From assembly GCA_002435785.1 (NCBI GenBank), contig DIUC01000092.1, forward strand, positions 1 through 5,999: a stretch of 5,999 bases of DNA. The letters are read 5' to 3'. The position numbers and the translations under genes were made by a program. This document shows positions 1 through 5,999 of the stretch, piece after piece. This stretch comes from Saprospiraceae bacterium UBA6168. Its GTDB lineage: Bacteria > Bacteroidota > Bacteroidia > Chitinophagales > Saprospiraceae. Within the stretch, counting starts at the first letter, position 1. The number at the start of each line of letters is the position of its first letter. Under the pieces are notes generated by a model. The model searched no databases, had not been told where the DNA came from, and saw nothing but the letters and a program-made list of their open reading frames with translations.

Positions 1-505
1 CGTATTTCTTTTTGATGGGCCAAAGCAGCAAGCGGGCCTTGTCGAGGTTCGCATTGTCGGGCCAACTGTTGAGCGGTGCAAACCGCTGGGTGCCGGAACC
101 AGCGCCGCCACGTCCGTCCTGGATGCGGTATGTGCCTGCGCTGTGCCATGCCATCCGGATGAAGAACGGCCCATAGTGACCGTAGTCGGCTGGCCACCAG
201 GCTTGGGAGGTGGTCATCAGTTCGACGATGTCTTTCTTCACGGCGGCGAGGTCGAGGGACTTGAACTCCTCGGCGTAATTGAACCCATCGCCCATCGGGT
301 TCGATAGGTTGGAGTTTTGGCGGAGGATGTTCAGTTTCAACTGGTTGGGCCACCAGTCGCGGTTTCTCATGCCGCCGCCAGCGCTTTGCCTCAGTGCGCC
401 ACTGCTGAAGGGACATTTACCTGCCCCATTGGGTTGGTTGCTATCCTCATTGACTTGGTAGCTTACTCCTGTGGTTGATGTAGTCATGCTTTTGTTGTTA
501 TCCAT
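1..505 (-). CDS. katG: Catalase-peroxidase KatG, N-terminal part (cut by window edge)
   Basis: This is the start of a bifunctional haem catalase-peroxidase, which breaks down hydrogen peroxide and oxidises small peroxidase substrates, normally in the cytoplasm. I translated 168 codons from the ATG at 505-503 to the window edge; the family is usually about 720-760 residues, so roughly three quarters lies outside. The distal haem triad is visible in IRMAWHSAGTYR as Arg117, Trp120 and His121; Trp120 is the tryptophan that forms the Met-Tyr-Trp adduct in this family. Flanking family signatures are SQAWWPADYGHYG (100-112) and QRFAPLNSWPDNA (140-152). The first 30 or so residues are polar and variable, as is usual. 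A second in-frame ATG at 487-485 (Met7) is an alternative start. Neither has a Shine-Dalgarno sequence; the leader is A/T-rich. The gene lies 134 nt downstream of the helicase on the same strand and probably has its own promoter. Confidence 0.96.
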   Translation of the reverse strand, partial: MDNNKSMTTSTTGVSYQVNEDSNQPNGAGKCPFSSGALRQSAGGGMRNRDWWPNQLKLNILRQNSNLSNPMGDGFNYAEEFKSLDLAAVKKDIVELMTTSQAWWPADYGHYGPFFIRMAWHSAGTYRIQDGRGGAGSGTQRFAPLNSWPDNANLDKARLLLWPIKKKY

Positions 506-549
506 ATTGTAATAAAATTTTTAAGCCAATTAAAAGCGCAAAATCGCCA

Positions 550-564
550 AAAAGTTTAACTTTT
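550..564. promoter_or_regulatory. 7-1-7 inverted repeat upstream of katG (operator candidate)
   Basis: AAAAGTT-T-AACTTTT is a perfect 7-1-7 inverted repeat lying 45-59 nt upstream of the katG start. The 7-1-7 layout is that of Fur/PerR-family operators, and PerR or OxyR commonly controls katG. The bases do not match the PerR consensus TTATAATnATTATAA well, and A/T-rich DNA yields short dyads by chance. No regulator is visible in the window. I found no convincing Bacteroidota promoter (TTG with TAnnTTTG) in this 134-nt gap, and no hairpin plus T-run terminator for the helicase. Confidence 0.25.
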
Positions 565-639
565 CTTGGTAACAAAAATCAGATACCATGCTCCACTTTG
601 GTGCTTGTGGCCCCACAGAAGTGCAAGGAAACAGCATTC

Positions 640-1782
640 TTAATACCCCAACAAATCAAACTCGTCCGTATCCACCATCTCCACCCGCTTGCCCATTTTC
701 TTCTGAATCACGTAAAAATGAGGCTCCTCTGCCTTGTCCACGAAGGATATGGCAAGGCCCTCCACGCCTGCCCGACCCGTTCTGCCGATACGGTGGATGA
801 AGTCCTTGGGCGAGCGGGGCAGTTCGTAATTGATGACGACGGGCAGGGCGGGGATGTCAATGCCACGGGACATCAAATCGGTGGCCACGAGCACGTTTGT
901 TTCGCCGGATTTGAGGTAGCGCAGTGCCTCCGTCCGTGCGCCTTGGCTTTTCTCGCTGTGCAGTGCCAATGCCTTGATGCCATTTTTTTTCAGCTTGTGC
1001 GCCACCAAATCTGCTTGATGGATGGACGAGGTGAACACCAGTACCTGCTGCATATTTTGCGATTTAATCAGGTAGCGCAGCAGTGGCCCCTTGCGGTCTT
1101 CGGTGACGAAATAGCCCGCTTGGTGTATCAAGTCCAAGTTCTCGACTTCTTGCGCTATTTCAATCTTGATGGGGTTGCGCAGCAGCATTTCCGTGACGGT
1201 GTCCACGTCCTTGCCGAGGGTGGCCGAGAACAATAGGTTCTGGCGCCTCGGGGGCAGCAGGCGGAAGATGGCCTCCATCTCGTCCCGGAAGCCCATGTTC
1301 AGCATTTTGTCGGCTTCGTCCAGCACCAATGTGTCAACTGCGGACAAGCGCAGGGCCTTGCTCTCCACCAGCGCCAACAAGCGGCCTGGCGTGGCGACGA
1401 GGATTTCGACCCATTGCAACCGTATCATCTGCGGGTTGATGGACACGCCGCCGAAGACCGAAAGGGATTTGACGGGGCGCGGCAACTGCTCGCTGAACAA
1501 CCGGAATACCTCGCCGACCTGCACGGCCAACTCCCGAGTAGGCACCAGCACCAAAGTGGTGATGTGCCGATTTCTTGCAGGCGGTTTTTGCTCGAACTGC
1601 TGCAAGATGGGCAACACAAAACTGGCCGTCTTGCCCGAACCGGTTTGGGCCACGCCCAGCACGTCCTTGCCCGCCAAAATCGCAGGGATGGCCGCAGCTT
1701 GGATGGGACGGGGCGCTTCGTAACTGTTTTTTTCTACCAAAGCCAACAGGGGGGCGGATAAACCGAGCTCAGAAAAGGTCAT
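640..1782 (-). CDS. rhlE: DEAD-box ATP-dependent RNA helicase, RhlE-type, minimal core
   Basis: This 380-residue helicase uses ATP to unwind short RNA duplexes; the family works in ribosome assembly, RNA decay and cold adaptation. All core motifs are present in order: Q-motif with Gln28, motif I AQTGSGKT (45-52), Ia PTRELA (81-86), GG (111-112), Ib TPGR (131-134), II DEAD (155-158), III SAT (186-188), V TDLMSRGID (301-309) and VI HRIGRTGR (330-337). Two RecA-like domains fill about 1-205 and 215-375. The N-terminus and the VFGGVSINPQM stretch (109-119) resemble E. coli RhlE, which is about 450 residues long. This protein lacks the basic C-terminal tail that gives many relatives extra RNA affinity and ends in an acidic DTDEFDLLGY, so it is a bare core. 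The start ATG (1782-1780) sits right at the conserved FSELGL opening. The helicase call is firm; the RhlE subgroup is by resemblance. Confidence 0.95.
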   Translation of the reverse strand: MTFSELGLSAPLLALVEKNSYEAPRPIQAAAIPAILAGKDVLGVAQTGSGKTASFVLPILQQFEQKPPARNRHITTLVLVPTRELAVQVGEVFRLFSEQLPRPVKSLSVFGGVSINPQMIRLQWVEILVATPGRLLALVESKALRLSAVDTLVLDEADKMLNMGFRDEMEAIFRLLPPRRQNLLFSATLGKDVDTVTEMLLRNPIKIEIAQEVENLDLIHQAGYFVTEDRKGPLLRYLIKSQNMQQVLVFTSSIHQADLVAHKLKKNGIKALALHSEKSQGARTEALRYLKSGETNVLVATDLMSRGIDIPALPVVINYELPRSPKDFIHRIGRTGRAGVEGLAISFVDKAEEPHFYVIQKKMGKRVEMVDTDEFDLLGY

Positions 1783-2113
1783 TGTCGAATATTTGCGGCG
1801 AAGGTAAGCGGATGTTGATGGATTTAGGCATAGGTCGTTTTATTGAAAAGGAGATTTCTTATAAAATGACGACTCCCTTATTTGTCGCTTTTGTCATGGC
1901 CAAAGGCCACCTGCGACGTCTCGCATGACATGAAACATGACGTCGCAGGTGGCCTCTGGCCATGACAAAAGCGACTTAGCGAGACTTATACAACCTTCGT
2001 CATCCAAAACCCGGCCCTTGTCAAAAAACACAGCCGACCGCAACCTTATCGCCGTTGGTTTGTCCTTTCGTTTTATTTTTCACCTGACTCAATCTATTTT
2101 AAGCGCACACAGC
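1783..2113. other. Divergent intergenic region between helicase and receptor genes
   Basis: This 331-nt gap separates two gene starts that point away from each other, so it should hold promoters for both. Its main content is the 92-nt hairpin at 1884-1975. I found no full match to the Bacteroidota promoter (TTTG, 19-21 nt, TAnnTTTG) on either strand. The nearest is TATTTTTC at 2074-2081, without a -33 partner at the right distance. No tRNA or recognisable riboswitch is seen. The plus-strand reading frame of the receptor stays open back to an ATG at 1937, but that stretch runs through the hairpin and is probably not translated. Confidence 0.6.
1884..1975. repeat. Long near-perfect hairpin (37-nt arms, 18-nt loop)
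   Basis: The arms 1884-1920 and 1939-1975 are reverse complements at 36 of 37 positions, separated by an 18-nt loop (1921-1938). The only mismatch is a1903 against c1956. In a minus-strand transcript this pair becomes a U-G wobble, so the stem would be unbroken. Each arm holds a smaller palindrome, TGGCC-AAA-GGCCA (1897-1909) and TGGCC-TCT-GGCCA (1950-1962), with the mismatch exactly at its centre. There is no T-run on either side, and the neighbouring genes diverge from here, so an ordinary terminator does not fit. No target-site duplication is seen at the ends. It could be a REP/MITE-like palindromic element or a regulatory structure in a 5' leader. Confidence 0.93.
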
Positions 2114-4552
2114 ATGAAAATCATCAACCTCTGTTTAATCCTCCTTTGCGCGTCCGCCATTGCGCAAGCACAAACTTCCAGCATCAAGGGCCAACTCAAA
2201 GACGCCAGCGGCGCACCAGTGGTCTTCGCCAACGTGGCCCTGTTCAGCGCCACCGACAGCCTGCTGCAAAAAGTGGAGACCTCCGACGAAACCGGCCAGT
2301 TCCAACTCAAGGGGCTGCGAGCGGGCGGCTACTTCCTCACGGCCACCTTCGTAGGCATGTCCGACCTCCGCAAGGGCGATATTGCCCTGACCGACGGCCA
2401 AGCCGTGGACCTGGGCAATCTTGCTTTCCCGGCGGCAGCCGTGGAATTGGCCACAGCCACCGTCACCACCTCCCGTGCGATGGTGGAGGTGAAACCCGAC
2501 CGCACCGTGTTCAACGTGGACGGCACCATCAACAGCGTGGGGTCGGATGCCTTGTCGCTGCTCCGCAAGGCACCGAGCGTGACCGTTGACAACAACGACA
2601 ACATCAACGTGCTGGGCCGTGCCGGGGTGCTGCTCTACGTGGACGGCAAGCGCCTCCCGCTCACTGGGCAAGACCTCTCCAACTACCTCCAAAACCTGCC
2701 AGCCGAGCAGATTGACCGCTTCGACATCATCACCAACCCCGGCGCCAAATACGAGGCCGAGGGCAATGCGGGCATCATTGACATCCGCCTGAAACGGGAC
2801 AAGAACATGGGCGCCAACGGCTCCGTGAGCGTATCGCCGAACATGGGCCGCTATGGCCGCCTCAATACCTCGGCCAACGGCAACTACCGCAACAAGGTCA
2901 TGAATACCTTCGCAAACATGGGCGCTGGCCAGGGTGGCGGCTACAACGACATGAAGTTCAAGAGCTTTCAGAACGGGCTGTTCCTGAACGAAACCAACGA
3001 AAACGTGAACGATTGGCGCTACGTCAACTTGCGGGTGGGGGCCGACTTCTTTTTGGCCAAAAACCATACGCTCGGTTTTCTCACAAGCGCCAACGTCGGC
3101 GACCGAGAAAGCACTTCCGTCAACCGGATAGGCATAGCTCAGCAAAGCTCCCCGAACCAAGTGGACAGCCTGCTGGTGGCCAAAACCATCGGCGACAACG
3201 GCAACAAGCAGGCCACCTACAACCTCAACTACCGCTTCGACAACGCCAAGGGCCGCAGCCTAAACATAGACCTCGACTATGGCGCTTACCGCAATACCAG
3301 CGTCCGCCGACAGCCCAACCAATACTTCAACGCAGCCGAGGACGTGGTGCTGACCGAAATCATCAACAGCTTCGACACGCCCTCCGACATTGACATCTAC
3401 ACTTTCAAGGCGGATTATGAGGACGACTTCCTTGGTGGCAAATTAGGCTTTGGAACCAAGTATAGCAAGGTGGTCTCTGACAACACTTTTTTGTTTTTCG
3501 ATGAAAAAAACGGGAAGCCCGTGCGCAACGACCGCTCCTCCAACCGTTTCAAGTACGACGAGAACGTGTATGCCGGGTACGTGAACTTTGCCCGCCCACT
3601 GGGCAAGAAATGGAACATGAGCGCTGGCCTCCGTGCCGAGCAAACCGATGCTATGGGCGACCTTCAAACGTTTTTGCCAGAACTGCAAGAGCCGCCCGTC
3701 GAGCTGAACTACCTGAGCTGGTTTCCCAGCGCTGGCCTAACTTGGCAGGTGGCCGAGCAGCATGGCCTCGCCCTCAACTATGGCCGCCGCATCAACCGCC
3801 CGGACTACAACGTGCTCAACCCGTTCAACAACCAACTCAGCCAGCTTTCTTACGAAAAGGGCAACCCCTTCCTGCGGCCTGAAATCGTGAACAACGTGGA
3901 ACTGGGCTACACCTGGAAGTACATGTACAATTTCAAGCTCGGCTACAGCCTGACCGAAGACCAGATTACCCGGCTCATCGGCCCCGACCCCGTGGACCCA
4001 CGGGCCAGCTTCATCAACTGGGACAACCTCGCCACGCAAACCATCTGGAGCTTTAGTGCCAGTGCGCCCGTGGAGTTTGGCAAAAAATGGAACGCCTACT
4101 TCAGCCTCAGCGCCTCCCACCTCGACAACCAAGCCGACTACGGCGGCGATGCTGTGGTGGATGTACAGGCTTTCACCTACAACATCTACCAGCAGCACAC
4201 TTTCGACCTCCCGGCGGGCATCAAGTTCGAGGTGTCGGGGTGGTACAGCGGCCCCGGCGTTTGGGGCGGTGTGTTCGAGTACGAGTCGAGCTGGAGCTTG
4301 GACATGGGCCTGCAGCGCAAGTTCCTGCAAGACCGCCTGAACCTGCGGGTGGGCGCCAGCGACATCTTTTTCCAGTCTGGCTGGGATGGCGTTTCCAAGT
4401 TCAACGGCATGGTGTCCAGTGGTGGTGGCCGCTGGGACAGCCGCCGGGTGAGCCTCAGCGTCAGCTACCGTTTTGGCAACCAAAACGTGAAGTCGAGGCA
4501 GCGGCAAACTGGCTTGGAAGAGGAAGGCAAAAGAGTTGGTAGCGGCCAATAG
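2114..4552 (+). CDS. Outer-membrane beta-barrel, TonB-receptor-like protein
   Basis: This 812-residue protein is predicted to lie in the outer membrane and may import a ligand using TonB energy; the substrate cannot be read from sequence. A Sec signal peptide covers 1-19 (MKIINLCLILLCASAIAQA, then Gln20). A carboxypeptidase-regulatory-like beta-sandwich follows at about 22-105, then a plug-like region at about 118-230 with LLYVDGKRLPL (173-183) and ITNPGAKYEAEGNAGIIDI (206-224), typical of the Bacteroidota 'outer membrane beta-barrel' family (Pfam OMP_b-brl_3 type). The rest is a barrel of amphipathic strands ending in SVSYRF (Phe787), then a 25-residue polar tail. I chose the ATG at 2114 because the signal peptide begins there; an in-frame ATG at 1937 would add 59 residues and bury the signal. 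No SusD-like partner or sigma/anti-sigma pair is adjacent, so a SusC role is not supported. Some family members are not proven transporters. Confidence 0.9.
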   Translation: MKIINLCLILLCASAIAQAQTSSIKGQLKDASGAPVVFANVALFSATDSLLQKVETSDETGQFQLKGLRAGGYFLTATFVGMSDLRKGDIALTDGQAVDLGNLAFPAAAVELATATVTTSRAMVEVKPDRTVFNVDGTINSVGSDALSLLRKAPSVTVDNNDNINVLGRAGVLLYVDGKRLPLTGQDLSNYLQNLPAEQIDRFDIITNPGAKYEAEGNAGIIDIRLKRDKNMGANGSVSVSPNMGRYGRLNTSANGNYRNKVMNTFANMGAGQGGGYNDMKFKSFQNGLFLNETNENVNDWRYVNLRVGADFFLAKNHTLGFLTSANVGDRESTSVNRIGIAQQSSPNQVDSLLVAKTIGDNGNKQATYNLNYRFDNAKGRSLNIDLDYGAYRNTSVRRQPNQYFNAAEDVVLTEIINSFDTPSDIDIYTFKADYEDDFLGGKLGFGTKYSKVVSDNTFLFFDEKNGKPVRNDRSSNRFKYDENVYAGYVNFARPLGKKWNMSAGLRAEQTDAMGDLQTFLPELQEPPVELNYLSWFPSAGLTWQVAEQHGLALNYGRRINRPDYNVLNPFNNQLSQLSYEKGNPFLRPEIVNNVELGYTWKYMYNFKLGYSLTEDQITRLIGPDPVDPRASFINWDNLATQTIWSFSASAPVEFGKKWNAYFSLSASHLDNQADYGGDAVVDVQAFTYNIYQQHTFDLPAGIKFEVSGWYSGPGVWGGVFEYESSWSLDMGLQRKFLQDRLNLRVGASDIFFQSGWDGVSKFNGMVSSGGGRWDSRRVSLSVSYRFGNQNVKSRQRQTGLEEEGKRVGSGQ

Positions 4553-4557
4553 CCCCG

Positions 4558-4661
4558 GGTAACAAAGCCTTTAGGCTGTCCTGTCGAGGGCATTTATGCC
4601 CGCCGAGCGTATGTCTGCGGCATAAATGCCTTTGACGGGACAGCCTAAAGGCTTTGCTACC
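4558..4661. repeat. Long imperfect hairpin after the receptor gene (43-nt arms, 18-nt loop)
   Basis: The arms 4558-4600 and 4619-4661 pair at 39 of 43 positions around an 18-nt loop (4601-4618). In a plus-strand RNA three of the four exceptions are G-U wobbles (4582/4637, 4586/4633, 4588/4631) and only 4562/4657 is a true A-C mismatch. A further four pairs (4551-4554 with 4666-4669) may extend the base past a small internal loop. Each arm holds two 12-nt palindromes: AGCCT-TT-AGGCT (4566-4577) and GGCAT-TT-ATGCC (4589-4600), mirrored at 4619-4630 and 4642-4653. It begins five bases after the receptor stop codon. It could protect the mRNA 3' end or slow polymerase, but no T-run follows, so it is not a classic intrinsic terminator. 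Confidence 0.93.
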
Positions 4662-4719
4662 AAGTGGCTCTCCCACCAAAAGCACAGCACCAAATAGTTT
4701 TCCACAAAAGACATAAATC

Positions 4720-4751
4720 TTTGCGTTTTCAAAACAATATGTTTTAATTTG
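4720..4751 (+). promoter_or_regulatory. Bacteroidota-type promoter candidate for dinB
   Basis: TTTG at 4720-4723 is followed after 20 nt by TTAATTTG at 4744-4751. This matches the known Bacteroidota pattern (TTTG, 19-21 nt, TAnnTTTG) with one mismatch, in the second base of the -7 box. Transcription would begin near 4757, giving a leader of about 30 nt before the ATG at 4790. The leader is A/T-rich and has no Shine-Dalgarno sequence, as is common in the phylum. Confidence 0.5.
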
Positions 4752-4770
4752 CACGCTATTACGCGCAAAT
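4747..4770. promoter_or_regulatory. Operator-like dyad overlapping the dinB -7 box
   Basis: ATTTGCACG (4747-4755) and CGCGCAAAT (4762-4770) are inverted repeats matching at 8 of 9 positions, with a 6-nt spacer. The dyad covers the end of the -7 box and the predicted transcription start, where a bound repressor would block initiation. DinB-type polymerases are often under LexA (SOS) control. The sequence is neither the E. coli LexA box (CTGT-N8-ACAG) nor the Bacillus type, so the regulator is unknown. Confidence 0.3.
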
Positions 4771-4789
4771 ATCAACACATTGTTTCAAA

Positions 4790-5938
4790 ATGTATGAAAA
4801 AGCGGTACTCCACCTTGACCTCGACTGTTTCTTTGTCGAGTGCGAACGCCTGCACAACTCGGCGCTGAAGGGAAAACCCGTGATTGTGGGCGGCAACAGT
4901 CGGCGGGGCGTGGTGGCAAGTGCCAGCTACGAGGCTCGGAAGTTCGGCGTCCGTTCTGCCATGCCCATGCAGGTCGCCTTGCAGCGCTGCCCCGATGCCA
5001 TCGTGGTAAAAGGCGACTTCGAGGAGTACGCCAAGCAGTCCGGCATCGTGACGGACATCATCGAGGAGGCGGCCCCCCTGTTTGAAAAGGCGAGCATTGA
5101 CGAGTTTTACCTCGACCTCACGGGCATGGACAAGTACGTGGGGTGTGCCCTGTGGGCAAAAGAATTGCGGGAGCGAATCATCCGGGAAAGCGGCCTGAAC
5201 CTGTCGGGCGGCTTGGCGGTGAACAAAACCGTGTCGAAGATTTCCACGGGGGAGGCGAAGCCCAACAACCTGCACCTCGTCGCATCGGGCAACGAGAAGA
5301 ACTACATTGCGCCGCTTTCCATCCTCAAAATGCCGTCCATCGGCAAGGACACTTACGAGCGCCTGACCGTGCGGGGCGTCCGCACCATCGGCACGTTGAG
5401 CCAAGTATCGCCGAACCTGCTGGAACGGCAGTTCGGGAAGCACGGGATTGATATTTGGCGGAAAGCCAACGCCATTGACGATAGCCCCATCGTGCCGTAC
5501 CGTGACCAAAAATCCATGTCCACCCAACGGACGTTCCAGGAGGATACCATTGACATCCGGCTGCTGAAAGACCAACTCACCCAAATGGTGACGGACCTGG
5601 CTTTTGACCTCCGAAAGAAACAGGAACTCACGAGCTGCATCACGGTGAAAGTCAGGTACAACGATTTCAAGACCTTCACCGCACAAAAGCGCATCCCCTT
5701 CACGGCAAACGACAAATCGCTCATCGGCTATGTCCATCAGTTGTTCGACAAGCTTTACCAGCGCCGCATTTCCGTCCGGCTCGTCGGCGTCCGGTTCAGC
5801 GAGCTGGTGCATGGCAACTATCAAATCCTCCTGTTCGAGGACACGCAAGAAGACATTTCCCTGTTGAACGCAATGGACAAGATTCGGAACCGCTTCGGGA
5901 CGGGTGCCATCATGCGGGCATCCACGCTTGGCAAGTAG
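4790..5938 (+). CDS. dinB: Y-family translesion DNA polymerase (DNA polymerase IV, DinB-like)
   Basis: This 382-residue low-fidelity polymerase copies past damaged template bases. The palm starts with HLDLDCFF (8-15), giving metal-binding Asp10 and, by alignment with E. coli DinB, the steric-gate aromatic Phe15. The other catalytic acidic pair is Asp104-Glu105 in SIDEFYLDLT (102-111). Nucleotide-contacting SYEARKFGVRSAMP lies at 46-59. A helix-hairpin-helix thumb region (about 175-215) and a little-finger domain (about 240-340) follow. QILLF (345-349) fits the QxxLF sliding-clamp motif, followed by about 33 residues including AMDKIRNRFG (361-370), an arrangement also seen at the C-terminus of UmuC. 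E. coli DinB has 351 residues and UmuC 422, so length does not decide between them; no umuD is nearby. The ATG at 4790 is close to the conserved palm motif and there is no better upstream start. Confidence 0.93.
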   Translation: MYEKAVLHLDLDCFFVECERLHNSALKGKPVIVGGNSRRGVVASASYEARKFGVRSAMPMQVALQRCPDAIVVKGDFEEYAKQSGIVTDIIEEAAPLFEKASIDEFYLDLTGMDKYVGCALWAKELRERIIRESGLNLSGGLAVNKTVSKISTGEAKPNNLHLVASGNEKNYIAPLSILKMPSIGKDTYERLTVRGVRTIGTLSQVSPNLLERQFGKHGIDIWRKANAIDDSPIVPYRDQKSMSTQRTFQEDTIDIRLLKDQLTQMVTDLAFDLRKKQELTSCITVKVRYNDFKTFTAQKRIPFTANDKSLIGYVHQLFDKLYQRRISVRLVGVRFSELVHGNYQILLFEDTQEDISLLNAMDKIRNRFGTGAIMRASTLGK

Positions 5939-5941
5939 GTG

Positions 5942-5976
5942 GGGTATTGGGTATTGGGTATTGGGTATTGGGTATT
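5942..5976. repeat. Five tandem copies of GGGTATT (G-quadruplex pattern)
   Basis: Five perfect heptamers begin at 5942, 5949, 5956, 5963 and 5970, starting four bases after the dinB stop codon (5936-5938). The plus strand therefore has five GGG runs with TATT loops, which satisfies the G3-N1-7 quadruplex rule with one run to spare; an extra G at 5941 lengthens the first run. Because it follows dinB closely, it would also be in the 3' end of a plus-strand transcript. Perfect short repeats like this tend to vary in copy number by slippage. The last bases of the window (5977-5999) show nothing I can name. Confidence 0.95.
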
Positions 5977-5999
5977 AGCTCGACTTTAGCCATTTGAAA

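Noticed and set aside
598..1236. 212-codon plus-strand open frame opposite the helicase
   Set aside because: It is antisense to the intact DEAD-box gene and has no recognisable domain.
1866..1928. Possible 20-residue leader peptide running into the first hairpin, with AAGGAG at 1848-1853
   Set aside because: The spacing to the ATG is 12 nt, longer than usual, Shine-Dalgarno sequences are little used in this phylum, the peptide has no run of regulatory codons, and no alternative hairpin pair typical of attenuation was found.
1884..1975. CRISPR repeat or insertion-sequence ends
   Set aside because: There is a single inverted pair with no spaced direct repeats, no transposase gene in the window and no target-site duplication.
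2114..2173. Receptor N-terminus as a lipoprotein signal (Cys12)
   Set aside because: The residue before Cys12 is Leu, not Gly, Ala or Ser, and the Cys lies inside the hydrophobic core; an ordinary Sec signal peptide ending in AQA fits better.
2135..3160. 341-codon minus-strand open frame opposite the receptor gene
   Set aside because: It is the antisense shadow of a clear outer-membrane protein; the composition is rich in His, Val, Ala and Gly with no domain. The 270-codon minus-strand frame at 3737-4549 is rejected for the same reason.
4558..4661. Second hairpin as a classic intrinsic terminator
   Set aside because: No T-run follows the stem on either strand, and the stem is far longer than typical terminators. 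A role in mRNA 3'-end protection remains possible.
4772..5848. 358-codon open frame on the minus strand opposite dinB
   Set aside because: It mirrors dinB in a G+C-rich gene, and its translation shows no recognisable motif; dinB has all its catalytic residues.

Overview
The window looks like chromosomal DNA from a member of the Bacteroidota. Three things point there: an outer-membrane beta-barrel receptor with an N-terminal carboxypeptidase-regulatory-like domain, start codons without clear Shine-Dalgarno sequences and preceded by A/T-rich leaders, and a promoter candidate of the Bacteroidota type (TTTG, 20 nt, then a near-TAnnTTTG box) ahead of the polymerase gene. The coding DNA is fairly G+C-rich while the gaps are A/T-rich. 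Class-level placement (Saprospiria, Chitinophagia or similar) is a guess.

Layout, left to right. The minus strand carries the first 168 codons of a catalase-peroxidase (katG), cut by the window edge (1-505), and upstream of it a complete RhlE-type DEAD-box RNA helicase (640-1782). A 331-nt divergent gap (1783-2113) follows, dominated by a 92-nt near-perfect hairpin (1884-1975). On the plus strand lies an 812-residue outer-membrane beta-barrel, TonB-receptor-like protein (2114-4552). A second, 104-nt hairpin (4558-4661) starts five bases after its stop codon. Next is a Y-family translesion DNA polymerase (dinB-like, 4790-5938) with a recognisable promoter and an operator-like dyad. The window ends in a five-copy GGGTATT tandem repeat (5942-5976) that fits the G-quadruplex pattern.

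The genes do not form one pathway. KatG (peroxide removal) and DinB (damage tolerance) are both stress functions. The helicase acts in RNA remodelling and the barrel protein at the outer membrane. Each gene appears to have its own regulatory region, so this is probably an ordinary housekeeping/stress neighbourhood, not a defence island or operon.

The most unusual content is non-coding. The two long hairpins bracket the receptor gene, share an 18-nt loop length, and have arms that contain smaller palindromes. In the second, every arm imperfection falls outside those smaller palindromes. I found no clear evidence of a new multi-gene system.
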